Source of the DNA: Yinghuangia elevatio | GTDB taxonomy: Bacteria; Actinomycetota; Actinomycetes; Streptomycetales; Streptomycetaceae | Direction: 5' to 3' | DNA length: 64,000 bases | Assembly: GCF_040649515.1 (NCBI RefSeq) | Contig: NZ_JBEZFP010000025.1 | Coordinates: 20,249-84,248 of the forward strand | In this document: positions 15,906 through 25,029 of the stretch, in pieces | Position numbering within the stretch: the stretch's first letter is position 1 | How the letters are laid out: every line of letters begins with the position of its first letter | Notes under the pieces: model-generated | The model's database searches: none | The model's input: the letters and a program-made list of their open reading frames with translations, nothing else | Told to the model about the DNA's origin: nothing | Made by a program: the position numbers and the translations under genes

Positions 15906-16843
15906 TGTCCCTTAGCCCCGGCCATGTCCCGACCGCTCTTCTGCCGCGGCACCTGCGACGCACGCTTCGCGTTCGCCAGCGCCCTCGCCTTCTCGTGCTT
16001 CTCGGCGCGTCCCCACAGACGGCGGCCGACGACCATCCACAGCACCCACATCGACGCGGCGAGGCCGGCCGCGCCGAGGGTGCTGCGCAGCAGCAGTTCA
16101 CCGATCGGCGGGTACTTGGCGTGCACCTTCTCGACCCAGTACGGACCGCCCCAACTCAGGTCGAGCGGAGCCTTGTCGACGAACCGCGACCAGAAGAACC
16201 AGGCGAATATCCGGCAGGCGCCGTACAGGAAGTACGCCCGGTACAGCGCCAGCATCAGCACTTCGGACATCTTCAGGCGGCGCTTGAACCACGGCCACAC
16301 CGGGTCGTCGGCGACGACCTTGGTGAAGAAGTAGTTGCGGGTCAGCACCTTCCAGCTCAGCAGCACCATGCCGAGCCAGAACAGGTCCCAGACGCCGCCG
16401 AGGCTGGAGTAGTACGCGGATGCGTCGCCGTAGCGGCCCTGCTGGGCGGCGTACGCCCACATGCCGATCGAGTAGTTCTGCGTGCTGAACGGGAAGAACA
16501 GCATGACGCCGACGCTGTCGCAGATGTCGGTGAAGACGTGGGCCCAGTGGCCGATGAGCAGGCCGAGCGCCCACGCGCGGCTCTTGAAGACCCACAGCAC
16601 GATCAGCGAGATGACCACGCCGTACATGAGCGAGTGCGTGAACCCGACACCTGGCCAACCGCGGTGGTACAGGTCGGGGTTCTTGGGGTGGAAGCTGAAC
16701 CCGAAGGCGTCGAAGCCGTAGACGGTGCCCTTGGAGATCATGTCCGGCCAGAAGCAGCCGAGCAGGATGGCCAGGAACGACACCTTGGTCTTGATGTGCT
16801 TCTGGAGGACGTAGCTCTCCAGTTCGTGCGCCGCCCAGCTCAC
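15902..16843 (-). CDS. Membrane-bound metal-dependent hydrolase-like protein
   Basis: A 313-residue polytopic protein resembling the YdjM/LexA-binding putative membrane hydrolases. It has about five or six hydrophobic segments. His/Asp residues typical of the family lie in AHELESY (start), HRGWPGVGFTHSLMYG, and GHWAHVFTDICDS, which could bind a metal at the membrane face. The start overlaps the upstream stop by 4 nt and the stop overlaps the era start by 4 nt. Biochemical function is unknown. Confidence 0.7.
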   Translation of the reverse strand: MSWAAHELESYVLQKHIKTKVSFLAILLGCFWPDMISKGTVYGFDAFGFSFHPKNPDLYHRGWPGVGFTHSLMYGVVISLIVLWVFKSRAWALGLLIGHWAHVFTDICDSVGVMLFFPFSTQNYSIGMWAYAAQQGRYGDASAYYSSLGGVWDLFWLGMVLLSWKVLTRNYFFTKVVADDPVWPWFKRRLKMSEVLMLALYRAYFLYGACRIFAWFFWSRFVDKAPLDLSWGGPYWVEKVHAKYPPIGELLLRSTLGAAGLAASMWVLWMVVGRRLWGRAEKHEKARALANAKRASQVPRQKSGRDMAGAKGQ

Positions 16844-17295
16844 CGGGCACCCCCCACCTTCTCGCGCCGGGCCTGGACGCGGCGGCCCACCCAGTGGACC
16901 GCCATGATGATGACGACGACCGTGAACGGCCCGCGCGTCCAGGTCAGGACGTCGCGCTGGGTGAAGTAGCCGAGCAGGATGAGCGCCACCGCGCCGACGG
17001 CGTAGGCGACAAGGTCGACGACGCCCTCGCGGACGTCCTCAGGGCGGATCTCCTCGCCGTCGTCGGACGTGTCCGCCGTGTCGGACAGCTCTGGGACTTC
17101 TGACGCGTTATCAGTGCCGTCGGCGTGGTCCACGTCGTCGGCGCCGGCAGTGTCCGTGCCAGCTGTGTTGCCCTCACGCGTGGTGCCGTCCGGGTCGTCC
17201 GTATTGCTCGCGTCGTCCGCACCGGCCGCTGCAGGCGAAGAGTCGGGTGTCGGCAACCCGCCCGATTCGTCCGCCTGTTCCGATTCGGCAGCCAT
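16840..17295 (-). CDS. Acidic two-helix membrane protein
   Basis: A 151-residue protein. The first 85 residues are very acidic and low-complexity (Asp, Thr, Ala and Glu). Two membrane segments follow at about 92-108 (LVAYAVGAVALILLGYF) and 117-134 (GPFTVVVIIMAVHWVGR), with a short Arg-rich cytoplasmic tail. It is translationally coupled to the hydrolase-like gene. I recognise no family; a small accessory subunit of that neighbour is possible. Confidence 0.7.
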   Translation of the reverse strand: MAAESEQADESGGLPTPDSSPAAAGADDASNTDDPDGTTREGNTAGTDTAGADDVDHADGTDNASEVPELSDTADTSDDGEEIRPEDVREGVVDLVAYAVGAVALILLGYFTQRDVLTWTRGPFTVVVIIMAVHWVGRRVQARREKVGGAR

Positions 17296-17411
17296 TCCGT
17301 CCCCAATTCTGACGTTTCGTCAGCCCAGATTCCGCGCGCGCACGCGCACCCTGCGGCGGCGTGATCCTACTGGTCGGCCGAATCTGACGCGGCGCCCGCC
17401 CGTGGCGCGCG

Positions 17412-17759
17412 TCACACCTCGACGGTGGCCGCGACCTTCCCGTCGGGCCCCGCAAGGTGGATGGGCGTGCCGGCGCCACCGAGATCGCGTACGACCTCCC
17501 GGTCCTCCGCCGCGACCGCCTCCGCCTTGCCGACCACCGCGGCGGCCTCCAGCCCGCGGGCACCGCCGGCCACGGCCATGGCAACCGCGGTCTGCAGCGC
17601 GGTGAGGCGCAGCGAGGGCAGGTCGACGGTCGAGGCGACGTACGTCCGCCCCGTCTCGTCGCGCACCGCGGCCCCCTCGGACGCGCCGTTGCGCGCCCGG
17701 GCCGAACGCGCCAGCGTGACGATCTTGGCGTCCTCGGGGTCGACGGTCGTGCCGCTCAT
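17412..17759 (-). CDS. Cytidine deaminase-fold protein lacking catalytic residues
   Basis: A 115-residue protein with the length and strand pattern of small tetrameric cytidine deaminases (NGASEGAAVRDETGRTYVAS, then LTALQTAVAMAVAGGA). The catalytic signature is gone: where active enzymes have CAE before the helix this has ALQ, and the PCGxCRQ block is absent. The protein contains no Cys at all, so it cannot bind zinc in the usual way. It sits upstream of the era cluster, where cdd genes are often found. Probably a pseudoenzyme. Confidence 0.7.
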   Translation of the reverse strand: MSGTTVDPEDAKIVTLARSARARNGASEGAAVRDETGRTYVASTVDLPSLRLTALQTAVAMAVAGGARGLEAAAVVGKAEAVAAEDREVVRDLGGAGTPIHLAGPDGKVAATVEV

Positions 17760-17795
17760 CGTTCCTCCTGCTCACCGGGATGGATCCCGGGCACA

Positions 17796-17838
17796 GTACC
17801 GCCCCGGGGCAACGCGGACGTTGCTCCCGGGGCGGTAC
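17796..17838 (-). terminator. Strong terminator between lipoprotein and deaminase-like genes
   Basis: A 19-bp stem with one bulged base (17796-17814 with 17819-17838) and a 4-nt loop. It lies 43 bp beyond the stop of the lipoprotein gene at 17881. Confidence 0.8.
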
Positions 17839-17880
17839 GCCGGCGAACCCGGCGGGGCAGCAGGCCCTTCCCGCGCACGG

Positions 17881-18717
17881 TCAGCCCATTTCCTCGACCT
17901 TCTGGATCTGCCCGGTGACGAACTGGGTCGGCGCGTCCGGCTCGGTGTACGTCGAGTGCGCGGCGACCGTGACACCGACGGCGCCGTGGCGCGAGGCCAT
18001 GACGTACCCGTAGCTGCGCACCTGGCCGTCGGACGAGACCTTCAGGCGGTAGCTGACGCTGTCGTCACCGTGCGTGCCGAGGCGCACCTCGGTGATCTCG
18101 TACTCCCACGACTCGTTGCCGGTCTTCTCGCTGAACGAGGGACAGGCCTTGAGGGCCTTGGTGTACTCGTCGAAGTCCTTCTGCAGTTCGTCCGGGGCGT
18201 CGCTGATCAGGGTGACGATGACGCCTTCCTGGTCGTCCGCGTCGAGCGTCTCCTTCGTGAACTCCCGCTCCGCCTTGGCGGTCGAGCCCGCGCTGCCGGT
18301 CAGCAGCGTCGTGCAGCGCGGGTCCGACACGACCGTGTCGGGGTCGAGCGTGCCGTCGTCCATGTCGGTGTCGGCCTCGCCCGCCGTGTAACCGGCGGGC
18401 ACCTCCTGCGCGTTGAGCAGCGCGTCGACGAGTTCGTCGCTCGCCGGGGCGCCGGCCGCGGGCTTGGTGTCCTTCCCGGTCGGCTTTCCGGTCGGCTTCG
18501 CGGTCGCCTTCGGGTCGTCCTTGCCGCTCGGCTTGCCGCTCGCCTTGTCGGTCGCCTTGTCGGCGCCCGAGGCGGACGCCGTCGACTTGGTCGCGTCGGC
18601 CTTGTCGTCCGAGCCGAACTCGCAGGCGGTGAGCCCCGAGAGGCCGAGCGCCACCAGCGGAAAGGCGATCGCGAGCTTGACGGACTTGCGCGTGGTACGG
18701 GACGTGCGTGTACGCAC
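17881..18717 (-). CDS. PknH-like sensor-domain lipoprotein (paralogue 1)
   Basis: A 278-residue secreted lipoprotein with lipobox LSGLTAC near residue 32, then a Lys/Ala/Asp/Pro linker to about 90. The extracellular domain begins ELVDALLNAQEVPAGY and contains two conserved Cys (DPRCTTLL and LKACPSF). The pattern matches the PknH C-terminal sensor fold. Four paralogues share it: 18906-19799, 42953-43666, 43753-44595 and 44827-45564. The start is GTG behind GGGGGG. Ligand is unknown. Confidence 0.78.
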   Translation of the reverse strand: MRTRTSRTTRKSVKLAIAFPLVALGLSGLTACEFGSDDKADATKSTASASGADKATDKASGKPSGKDDPKATAKPTGKPTGKDTKPAAGAPASDELVDALLNAQEVPAGYTAGEADTDMDDGTLDPDTVVSDPRCTTLLTGSAGSTAKAEREFTKETLDADDQEGVIVTLISDAPDELQKDFDEYTKALKACPSFSEKTGNESWEYEITEVRLGTHGDDSVSYRLKVSSDGQVRSYGYVMASRHGAVGVTVAAHSTYTEPDAPTQFVTGQIQKVEEMG

Positions 18718-18905
18718 CGTGAACCCCCCAGTTCGGTGTCGTGTGCGACGCGATACCGCGGCCCGTACCCCCCTGGTCCGGACCGCCGCGTCGTCGGTAT
18801 GCGGAAGAAGCTACCGGTCGGGACGCGAATTTCCAGTGCCTGTTACCGACCCGACACGCCGCCGTGACGGCTGCCGCCCGCTTGTTGCGCCCGCCCGTTC
18901 GGGGC

Positions 18906-19799
18906 TCACCGCCCGAGCAGCGCCCGGGCCTTCTGCACCTGGCCGGTGATGACCGCCGCGTACGGTGCGGCATCCGGCGCCGCGTCGCCCGGATACACGA
19001 ACTGCGCCGTCGTCGCCCCGAACCGGACGAGCACCACCGTCTCGACGCGCGTCTCCGTCCCGGTCCGCACGGTCACCCGGTAGGCCGTCGTCTCGTCCCC
19101 CGCCAGCGGCGCGCCGTCGACGGGAGCCACCGACCACTGCTCAGGAGCCGGCCCCCCGGCACGCACCGCGAACTCCACCGAACACCCGGCCATGGCCCGG
19201 TCCAAGGCGGGCAGCAGCGCCGCACCGCGGTCGTCGCGGTGGCTGGAGAGCGTCACACCCAGGCGCGCCCCATCGGGCTTGGCCGCGTCCGCGTACTCGC
19301 GGTGCGCCCACGCCTCCGGAGCGCCGCCGTCGAACACCGACACCTGTGCGAACACCGCGCACTCGGGCCGGTCCACCGCCGGAACCGCAGGCGGCGGGTC
19401 CGGGTTCGGGGCCGTGTCTTTGGCCCGGTCGGGCCCGTCGACCCGCAGCCCGGTCGCGGCCAGTTCGGCCTGCGCCAGCAACGCGGCGGTCAGTTGAGGC
19501 GCCGTCGCGGGTCCGGTCGGCGGCGCCGACGGCTTCCCGGGCAGCGAACTGCCCTTGCCCTCACCGGGCTTGCCCGTCACGACCGGCCTGACCGGCGTCG
19601 GCTCGCTCTTCGGCGGGACCGGGGTGCCCGCCTCCGGGTCCACGGTCGGCCCCGGTACGCCCGTCACCTGCCCCGCCGTGGCCTCGGCGCCGCCACCCCC
19701 GCTGTCGCTGTCGCAGGCGCTCGCTCCCAGGAGCACAACGCCCAGCAGCGCGATGCCCAAGCCTGGCGCCCCGAATCGGGACAGCCTGATCGTGCGCAC
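18906..19799 (-). CDS. PknH-like sensor-domain lipoprotein (paralogue 2)
   Basis: A 297-residue lipoprotein with lipobox LLGASAC near residue 29, a Pro/Gly/Lys linker to about 100, then the shared domain starting QLTAALLAQAELAATG with its two Cys (PECAVF and AGCSVEF). The leader just upstream of the start (GGGGGGTTCAC before GTG) is nearly the same as that of paralogue 1, suggesting gene duplication in place. A 188-bp gap separates the two. Confidence 0.78.
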   Translation of the reverse strand: MRTIRLSRFGAPGLGIALLGVVLLGASACDSDSGGGGAEATAGQVTGVPGPTVDPEAGTPVPPKSEPTPVRPVVTGKPGEGKGSSLPGKPSAPPTGPATAPQLTAALLAQAELAATGLRVDGPDRAKDTAPNPDPPPAVPAVDRPECAVFAQVSVFDGGAPEAWAHREYADAAKPDGARLGVTLSSHRDDRGAALLPALDRAMAGCSVEFAVRAGGPAPEQWSVAPVDGAPLAGDETTAYRVTVRTGTETRVETVVLVRFGATTAQFVYPGDAAPDAAPYAAVITGQVQKARALLGR

Positions 19800-19873
19800 G
19801 GTGAACCCCCCGGTCCGTCGGCGAATGCGTACCCCCGCGAACGAAGGTACGGGGTCCGCAGGCCCGCCGTACG

Positions 19874-21190
19874 TCAGTCCGCGTCGTCGCCTTCGTCGTC
19901 ACCGTCACGGCTGTCCGGACGCGGCGCCCGCCCGACGACGATCGTGCCGACCTGGTTGCGGCGCCCCGACGGCCGGTCGGCGGTCAGCCGCAGCCCCTCG
20001 ACCTCCGCGGTCGCCCCCGGGATCGGCACCCGGCCGAGCTGCTTGGCAAGCAGCCCGGCGACCGTCTCGACGTCCTCGTCGTCCAGCTCCAGGCCGAACA
20101 GGTCGCCCAGTTCGTCGACCGGCAGGCGCGCGGTCACCCGGAAGCGTCCGTCGCCCAGATCCTCGACCGGGTTCGTCTCGCGGTCGTACTCGTCGGTGAT
20201 CTCGCCGACGATCTCCTCGAGGATGTCCTCGATCGTGACCAGCCCGGCCGTACCGCCGTATTCGTCGACGACGATGACCATGTGGGTGCGGCTCGCCTGC
20301 ATCTCGCGCAGCAGGTCGTCGGCCGGCTTGCTGTCCGGCACGAACGTCGCCTGCCGCATGAGCGACTCGACCTGTTCGTGCGCCCACCGGTCGTCGGCGC
20401 CGCCGACCGCGTGCTCGGCCAGGTCCTTCAGGTAGACGATGCCGACGACGTCGTCCTCGTTCTCGCCGATCACCGGGACGCGCGAATAGCCGCTGCGCAG
20501 CGCGAGGCGCAGCGCCTGCCGCACCGTCTTGTGCCGCTCGATGAACACCATGTCCGGACGCGGCACCATGACCTCGCGCACGATGGTGTCGCCGAGTTCG
20601 AGCACCGAGTGCAGGAGCTTGCGCTCCTCGTCTTCGATCAGCGACTCCTTCTCGGCGAGGTCCACGAACGCGCGCAGCTCCGCCTCGGACGCGAACGGCC
20701 CTTCGCGGTAGCCCTTTCCGGGCGTGACCGCGTTGCCGATCAGGATCAGCAGCGGCGGCAGCGGCCCCAGAATGCGGGCCAGCACGATCAGCACGGGCGC
20801 ACCCGCGATGCCGACCGCGATGGGGTGCTGGCGGCCGATGGTGCGCGGTGAGACGCCGATGACGACGTACGACACCACCACCATCACGCCGATGGACGCC
20901 AGTACCGCCTGCCACGTCGCGTCGAAACCGTCGTAGAAGACGACCGACACCAACACGGCCGCGGAGACCTCGCAGGCGACCCGGATCAGCAGCGCCAGGT
21001 TGAGGTAGCGCGCGGGGTCCCGGACGACCGTGAGCAGGCGCTCGGCGCCGCGCCGACCGGTGCGTACCAGCTCCTCGACCCGCGGACGCGAGATACGCGC
21101 GAGGGCCGCCTCCAGGCACGCGAACAGCCCGGCCACGACGACGAGGACGACCGCCCCGACGACGAGCCGGAAGACCTCGTCAGAGGACAC
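19874..21190 (-). CDS. CNNM/CorC-type transporter with CBS pair
   Basis: A 438-residue protein in the hemolysin-C-like family. The N-terminal DUF21 membrane domain (about 1-155) has four hydrophobic segments. Paired CBS domains follow (VMVPRPDMVFIERHKTV and VVDEYGGTAGLVTIEDILEEIVGEITDEYD in part). The C-terminal CorC/HlyC domain has FRVTARLPVDELGDLFGLEL. Homologues export Mg2+ or Co2+. The start is GTG, and the gene closes the phoH-ybeY unit, as in many Gram-positives. Confidence 0.9.
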   Translation of the reverse strand: MSSDEVFRLVVGAVVLVVVAGLFACLEAALARISRPRVEELVRTGRRGAERLLTVVRDPARYLNLALLIRVACEVSAAVLVSVVFYDGFDATWQAVLASIGVMVVVSYVVIGVSPRTIGRQHPIAVGIAGAPVLIVLARILGPLPPLLILIGNAVTPGKGYREGPFASEAELRAFVDLAEKESLIEDEERKLLHSVLELGDTIVREVMVPRPDMVFIERHKTVRQALRLALRSGYSRVPVIGENEDDVVGIVYLKDLAEHAVGGADDRWAHEQVESLMRQATFVPDSKPADDLLREMQASRTHMVIVVDEYGGTAGLVTIEDILEEIVGEITDEYDRETNPVEDLGDGRFRVTARLPVDELGDLFGLELDDEDVETVAGLLAKQLGRVPIPGATAEVEGLRLTADRPSGRRNQVGTIVVGRAPRPDSRDGDDEGDDAD

Positions 21191-21235
21191 CGCGTGCCCC
21201 GTCCTTCCGTCCGACCTTCCGTCTCTGACCGGGCA

Positions 21236-21700
21236 TCAGGAGGCCGCGCCGCGCCGTTCGCGCCACGCGTCGAGGATCTCGCGCTGGAGACCGAACATCT
21301 CGCGCTCCTCGTCGGGCTCGGCGTGGTCGTAGCCGAGCAGGTGCAGCACCCCGTGCACGGTGAGCAACTGCAGTTCGTCGTCCGTCGAGTGCCCGGCGGC
21401 CTTGGCCTGGCGGGCCGCGACCTCCGGGCACAGGACCACGTCGCCGAGCAGTCCCTGCGGCGGGTCCTCGTTGTCCTTCCCGGGACGCAGCTCGTCCATC
21501 GGGAAGGACATGACGTCCGTCGGCCCCGGCAGGTCCATCCACGTGATGTGCAGCTGCTCCATGGCGGCCTCGTCGACGATGACGACGGACAGCTCGGCGA
21601 GCGGGTGGATGCGCATCCTGTCGAGGGTGAAGCGGGCCACGTCCACGATGCCGTGCTCGTCGAGCTCGTACCCGGACTCGTTGGCGATGTCGATGGACAT
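21236..21700 (-). CDS. ybeY: rRNA maturation endoribonuclease YbeY
   Basis: A 154-residue metal-dependent endoribonuclease that acts in 16S rRNA 3'-end maturation and ribosome quality control. The zinc-binding HGVLHLLGYDH motif (H-x3-H-x5-H) is at about residues 115-125, preceded by the family block PTDVMSFPMDE. It begins 5 bp after phoH and precedes the CorC-like gene, a conserved order. Confidence 0.96.
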   Translation of the reverse strand: MSIDIANESGYELDEHGIVDVARFTLDRMRIHPLAELSVVIVDEAAMEQLHITWMDLPGPTDVMSFPMDELRPGKDNEDPPQGLLGDVVLCPEVAARQAKAAGHSTDDELQLLTVHGVLHLLGYDHAEPDEEREMFGLQREILDAWRERRGAAS

Positions 21701-21705
21701 GGCCG

Positions 21706-23922
21706 TCAGTTCACATCCCGTTCTGCGTTGCTCGTGCTGGTGGTGCTGTGGATCTGCCCGCGACGCCCGCGCGAACGCGGCACCTCGTCCCGCTGGCGCT
21801 CGGCGTCGAACCTGCCGTACGCGTCGACGATCCGCCCGACCAGCTGGTGCCGCACGACGTCCTGGCTGCTCAGCGGGCAGAACGCGATGTCGTCCACGCC
21901 GTCCAGGATCCGCTGCACCACCCGCAGCCCGCTCTCCGTCCCGTTCGGCAGGTCGACCTGCGTCACGTCACCCGTGACCACGATCTTCGACCCGAACCCG
22001 AGCCGCGTCAGGAACATCTTCATCTGCTCGGCCGAGGTGTTCTGCGCCTCGTCCAAAATGATGAACGCGTCGTTGAGGGTGTTGTGCGTCAGCAGGTGTC
22101 CCTCGGTGACGTACAGCGAGTCCTCGGCGGCGACCTGGATGCAGACCGCCTCCTCGCGGCCCGCCGGCTCGATGCTGTCGATGAACCGCATCGGGCGACC
22201 GCCGCCGCCTGCCGCGTGGTAGACGTCGCGCTTGCGGGCGAGACGGAACGGCTCCACGCCCGCGGGCAGCCTGATGTCCACAATGTGTGCGTCGAACCGG
22301 TGGTGCACCGCGCGGCCGTTGGCACGACCGGGCTTGCGGCCGAGGGCGTGCCTGCGGCGCGTGTACGCCACGCCCCCGAGCGACCGCACGAGGGAGACCA
22401 CGTCGTCGCGCAGCATGATCGATGTCGTCGTGTACTGGACCCGGCAGGTCCGGTCCCGCTGCGTGACCGGGCCGCCGTCGGAGTCGAGCAGCCCCTGCAG
22501 GACCGCGAGTCGCACCTCGGCGGAGTTGCCCAGGTAGACGTCCGGGACGAACTTCGAGTGCGAGCGCGCCCCGAGCAGGTCGAGTGCGCGCAGGACCCCC
22601 GTCACCGGGTTCTCCAGCGTCACGACGTCGCCGGGCGCCTTCACCCGGTTGAGCGTGTAGTCGACGCCGGACCGGTGCCGCACCGCGACACCCGGCAGCG
22701 CAGCTTCCAGCGCCGACGCGAGCTCGCGGTCCGCGGTGGCGAACGCCGGCGTCGTGGAGCCGGTCAGGCATCCGTCGCCGAGCAGGAGACCGAGCGCGTA
22801 CGGGTCCATCGGCACGGCGCGTTCGGGCAGCTGCACCGGGGCCGTCAGCATCGGCAGCTCGTACCGCCGCGCATGCGCGGCGCGCAGCTTGCCGATCATG
22901 TCCTTGGTCTCGAGGACGCGCCAGGGCTTGCCACGTCGACGGTCGGCAGCCGTCCGGACGGTCCACAGGTGCTCGCCGCAGCAGAGCGTCCACGAACCGT
23001 CCTGTGCGGTGAGGCGGTAGATGTCCTTCTCACCCTGCGGGTACACGCCGAGGACGGGCGTCGGCTCGCCGTTCGAGCCGATCACCAGGTCACCGACCTG
23101 GAGGTCGCCGATGGGGCGCCAGCCGTCCGGGGTCAGGACGTTGGTGAAGACCGGCTGCGCGCGCCCACGCATATATGCGAGGGGGGCTACTTCGATGGTG
23201 CCGGCGGCCATGAGGCGGGGGATGGAGTCGGGGTCGATCATGTCGTGCAGCGCGTCGTAGAGCGGGCGCAGGTACGGGTCGATCTTCTCGTACAGGGTGC
23301 CGGGCAGGAAGCCGAGGCGTTCGCCGGCCTCGACCGCGGGGCGCGTCAGGATGATGCGGTTGACCTGCTTCATCTGCAGCGCCTGGACGGCCTTGGCCAT
23401 GGCGAGGTAGGTCTTGCCGGTACCGGCCGGGCCGATGCCGAAGACAATGGTGTGGCGGTCGATCGCGTCGACGTAGCGCTTCTGGTTGAGCGTCTTGGGA
23501 CGGATCGTGCGGCCGCGGTTCGACAGGATGTTGAGGGTGAGCACCTCGGCCGGGCCCGCGTCGCCGCCGGAGCGGAGCATCGCGATGGAGCGCTCGACGG
23601 CTTCGGCGCTGAGCGGCTGGCCGGTGCGCAGGACGAGCATCATCTCGTCGAACAGGCGCTTGACGAGTTCGATGTCGTCGACGGGGCCGGTGGTGTTGAC
23701 CTCGTTGCCGCGCACGTGGATGTCGACGTCGGGGAACGCGTCCTCGATCACCCGGAGCAGGGAGTCGCCGGAGCCGAGCAGCGCGACCATCGGGTGCTTC
23801 GCCGGGATCACGATCTTTGCCTGGGCCTGCTCCCGGCCCTGCTCCTCGGGCTGTGCGGCGCCGGTGGGCTCGTTGCCGTTGCCGTTGTGCCCGGTGCCGC
23901 GAGCGTGTCGTGTGGAAGCCAT
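21706..23922 (-). CDS. phoH: PhoH-like ATPase interrupted by an intein
   Basis: A 738-residue precursor. Removing residues 255-614 leaves a 378-residue PhoH ATPase of normal length, an NTPase of the PhoH/RNA-helicase-like family linked to RNA metabolism. The host part has Walker A GIGPAGTGKT (163-171), the TRPAVEAGERLGFLPG block, and, after the intein, Walker B IILDEAQNTS and the VVTGDVTQVDLP block. The insertion lies between YMRGR and TLNDAF, immediately before Walker B, so unspliced protein should be inactive. The ATG at 23922 gives the normal N-terminus. Confidence 0.95.
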   Translation of the reverse strand: MASTRHARGTGHNGNGNEPTGAAQPEEQGREQAQAKIVIPAKHPMVALLGSGDSLLRVIEDAFPDVDIHVRGNEVNTTGPVDDIELVKRLFDEMMLVLRTGQPLSAEAVERSIAMLRSGGDAGPAEVLTLNILSNRGRTIRPKTLNQKRYVDAIDRHTIVFGIGPAGTGKTYLAMAKAVQALQMKQVNRIILTRPAVEAGERLGFLPGTLYEKIDPYLRPLYDALHDMIDPDSIPRLMAAGTIEVAPLAYMRGRAQPVFTNVLTPDGWRPIGDLQVGDLVIGSNGEPTPVLGVYPQGEKDIYRLTAQDGSWTLCCGEHLWTVRTAADRRRGKPWRVLETKDMIGKLRAAHARRYELPMLTAPVQLPERAVPMDPYALGLLLGDGCLTGSTTPAFATADRELASALEAALPGVAVRHRSGVDYTLNRVKAPGDVVTLENPVTGVLRALDLLGARSHSKFVPDVYLGNSAEVRLAVLQGLLDSDGGPVTQRDRTCRVQYTTTSIMLRDDVVSLVRSLGGVAYTRRRHALGRKPGRANGRAVHHRFDAHIVDIRLPAGVEPFRLARKRDVYHAAGGGGRPMRFIDSIEPAGREEAVCIQVAAEDSLYVTEGHLLTHNTLNDAFIILDEAQNTSAEQMKMFLTRLGFGSKIVVTGDVTQVDLPNGTESGLRVVQRILDGVDDIAFCPLSSQDVVRHQLVGRIVDAYGRFDAERQRDEVPRSRGRRGQIHSTTSTSNAERDVN
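22081..23160 (-). mobile_element. Intein in PhoH, class 3, with LAGLIDADG endonuclease
   Basis: A 360-residue intein encoded in frame. Splice junctions are inferred from host PhoH similarity: it starts with Ala and ends THN before Thr+1. The splicing block A ends in VLTPDGWRPIGDLQVGD. In block B the usual Thr-x-x-His region reads CGEHLW, giving Trp66. Block F has CIQV with Cys340, and block G has Thr358 before His-Asn. Ala1 with this Trp-Cys-Thr trio is the signature of class 3 inteins. Two LAGLIDADG motifs remain (LGLLLGDGC and LQGLLDSDG), so the homing endonuclease may be active. Confidence 0.9.
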
Positions 23923-24050
23923 GGGCGGCCTGACGGCCTGATCACGCCTACTTTCCGTTGCTCGGGGTGACAGTTGTGTCCTGGGGCAATGGTAGCTCTT
24001 TGCCCTTGACGCGCTCTTGAGGTTTTCGCCCCGATGATCATGCTTTCCGG

Positions 24051-24077
24051 CCGCCCGGCCGCGGCGGGGCCGGGCGG
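24051..24077 (-). terminator. rnz terminator
   Basis: A perfect 10-bp stem (24051-24060 with 24068-24077, 7-nt loop) placed 3 bp beyond the rnz stop. Confidence 0.6.
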
Positions 24078-24080
24078 AGG

Positions 24081-24995
24081 TCAGCGGCGTTTGGGGAGGG
24101 GGATTCGGTCCAGGTCGGCGGCTACGGCGATCTCGCCGTCGAAGTGGCGGCGGGCGTCGGCGAGGAATGCGGCGGGGTCGGGGTAGCGCTGCGAGAAGTG
24201 GGTGAGGACCAGCAGGCGCGCACCGGCCTCGCGGGCGGTGGCGGCGGCCTCGCCGGCGGTTATGTGGCCGTGTGCCTTGGCGAGGTCGGCGTCCGCGTCG
24301 AGGAAGGTGGACTCGCACACCAGCATGTCGGTGTCGTGTGCGAGTTCGGCCACGGCGTCGCAGCGTCGGGTGTCCATGATGAACGCGAACTTCTGGCCGC
24401 GGCGGATTTCGCTCACCTCGTCGACGGTGACGACGCGGCCTGCGGCCTCGACGGCGCCCTCGCGTTGCAGACGGCCGACGTCCGGACCGGCGATGCCGAG
24501 TTCGCGCAGGCGTTCGGGGAGCATGCGGCGGCCGTCGGGTTCCACGAGGCGGAAGCCGTACGACTCGACCGGATGCGACAGGCGCCGCGCCTCCAGCGTG
24601 AGATTCGTCAGGGGTGCGATTGCCGCCTCGCCGGCGAGCGGGTGTTCGCGCAGTGTCGCGGCCTCGTGGAAGGCGCTGGCATGGTGCAGCCGGTCGAAGA
24701 AGTGCTGCCCGGACGCCGGGAAGTACGCCGTGACCTCGTGCGGCACCCGGTCGAGGTTGATGCGCTGGATGACGCCCGGCAGGCCGAGGCAGTGGTCGCC
24801 GTGGAAGTGCGTGACGCAGATGCGGGTGATGTCGGTGGCCGCGACTCCGGCGTACAGCATCTGCCGCTGGGTGCCCTCGCCCGGGTCGAACAGGATGCCC
24901 TCGCGGTCCCAGCGCAGCAGGTAGCCGTTGTGGTTGCGGTGCCGGGTGGGCGCCTGGCTGGCGGTGCCGAGGACGACGAGTTCGCGTACGGACAT
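24081..24995 (-). CDS. rnz: Ribonuclease Z
   Basis: A 304-residue metallo-beta-lactamase-fold endonuclease that matures tRNA 3' ends. The metal-binding motif THFHGDHCLGLPG is near residue 65. Further metal ligands lie in FIMDTRRCD and LTHFSQRY. The N-terminus VLGTASQAPTRHRNHNGYLL is typical. The ATG at 24995 gives MSVRELVVLGT; an in-frame ATG at 25031 would overlap the divergent gene. Confidence 0.93.
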   Translation of the reverse strand: MSVRELVVLGTASQAPTRHRNHNGYLLRWDREGILFDPGEGTQRQMLYAGVAATDITRICVTHFHGDHCLGLPGVIQRINLDRVPHEVTAYFPASGQHFFDRLHHASAFHEAATLREHPLAGEAAIAPLTNLTLEARRLSHPVESYGFRLVEPDGRRMLPERLRELGIAGPDVGRLQREGAVEAAGRVVTVDEVSEIRRGQKFAFIMDTRRCDAVAELAHDTDMLVCESTFLDADADLAKAHGHITAGEAAATAREAGARLLVLTHFSQRYPDPAAFLADARRHFDGEIAVAADLDRIPLPKRR

Positions 24996-25029
24996 GCGCC
25001 CATTCTCCGGCGCTCGGTAAGGTCGCGGC

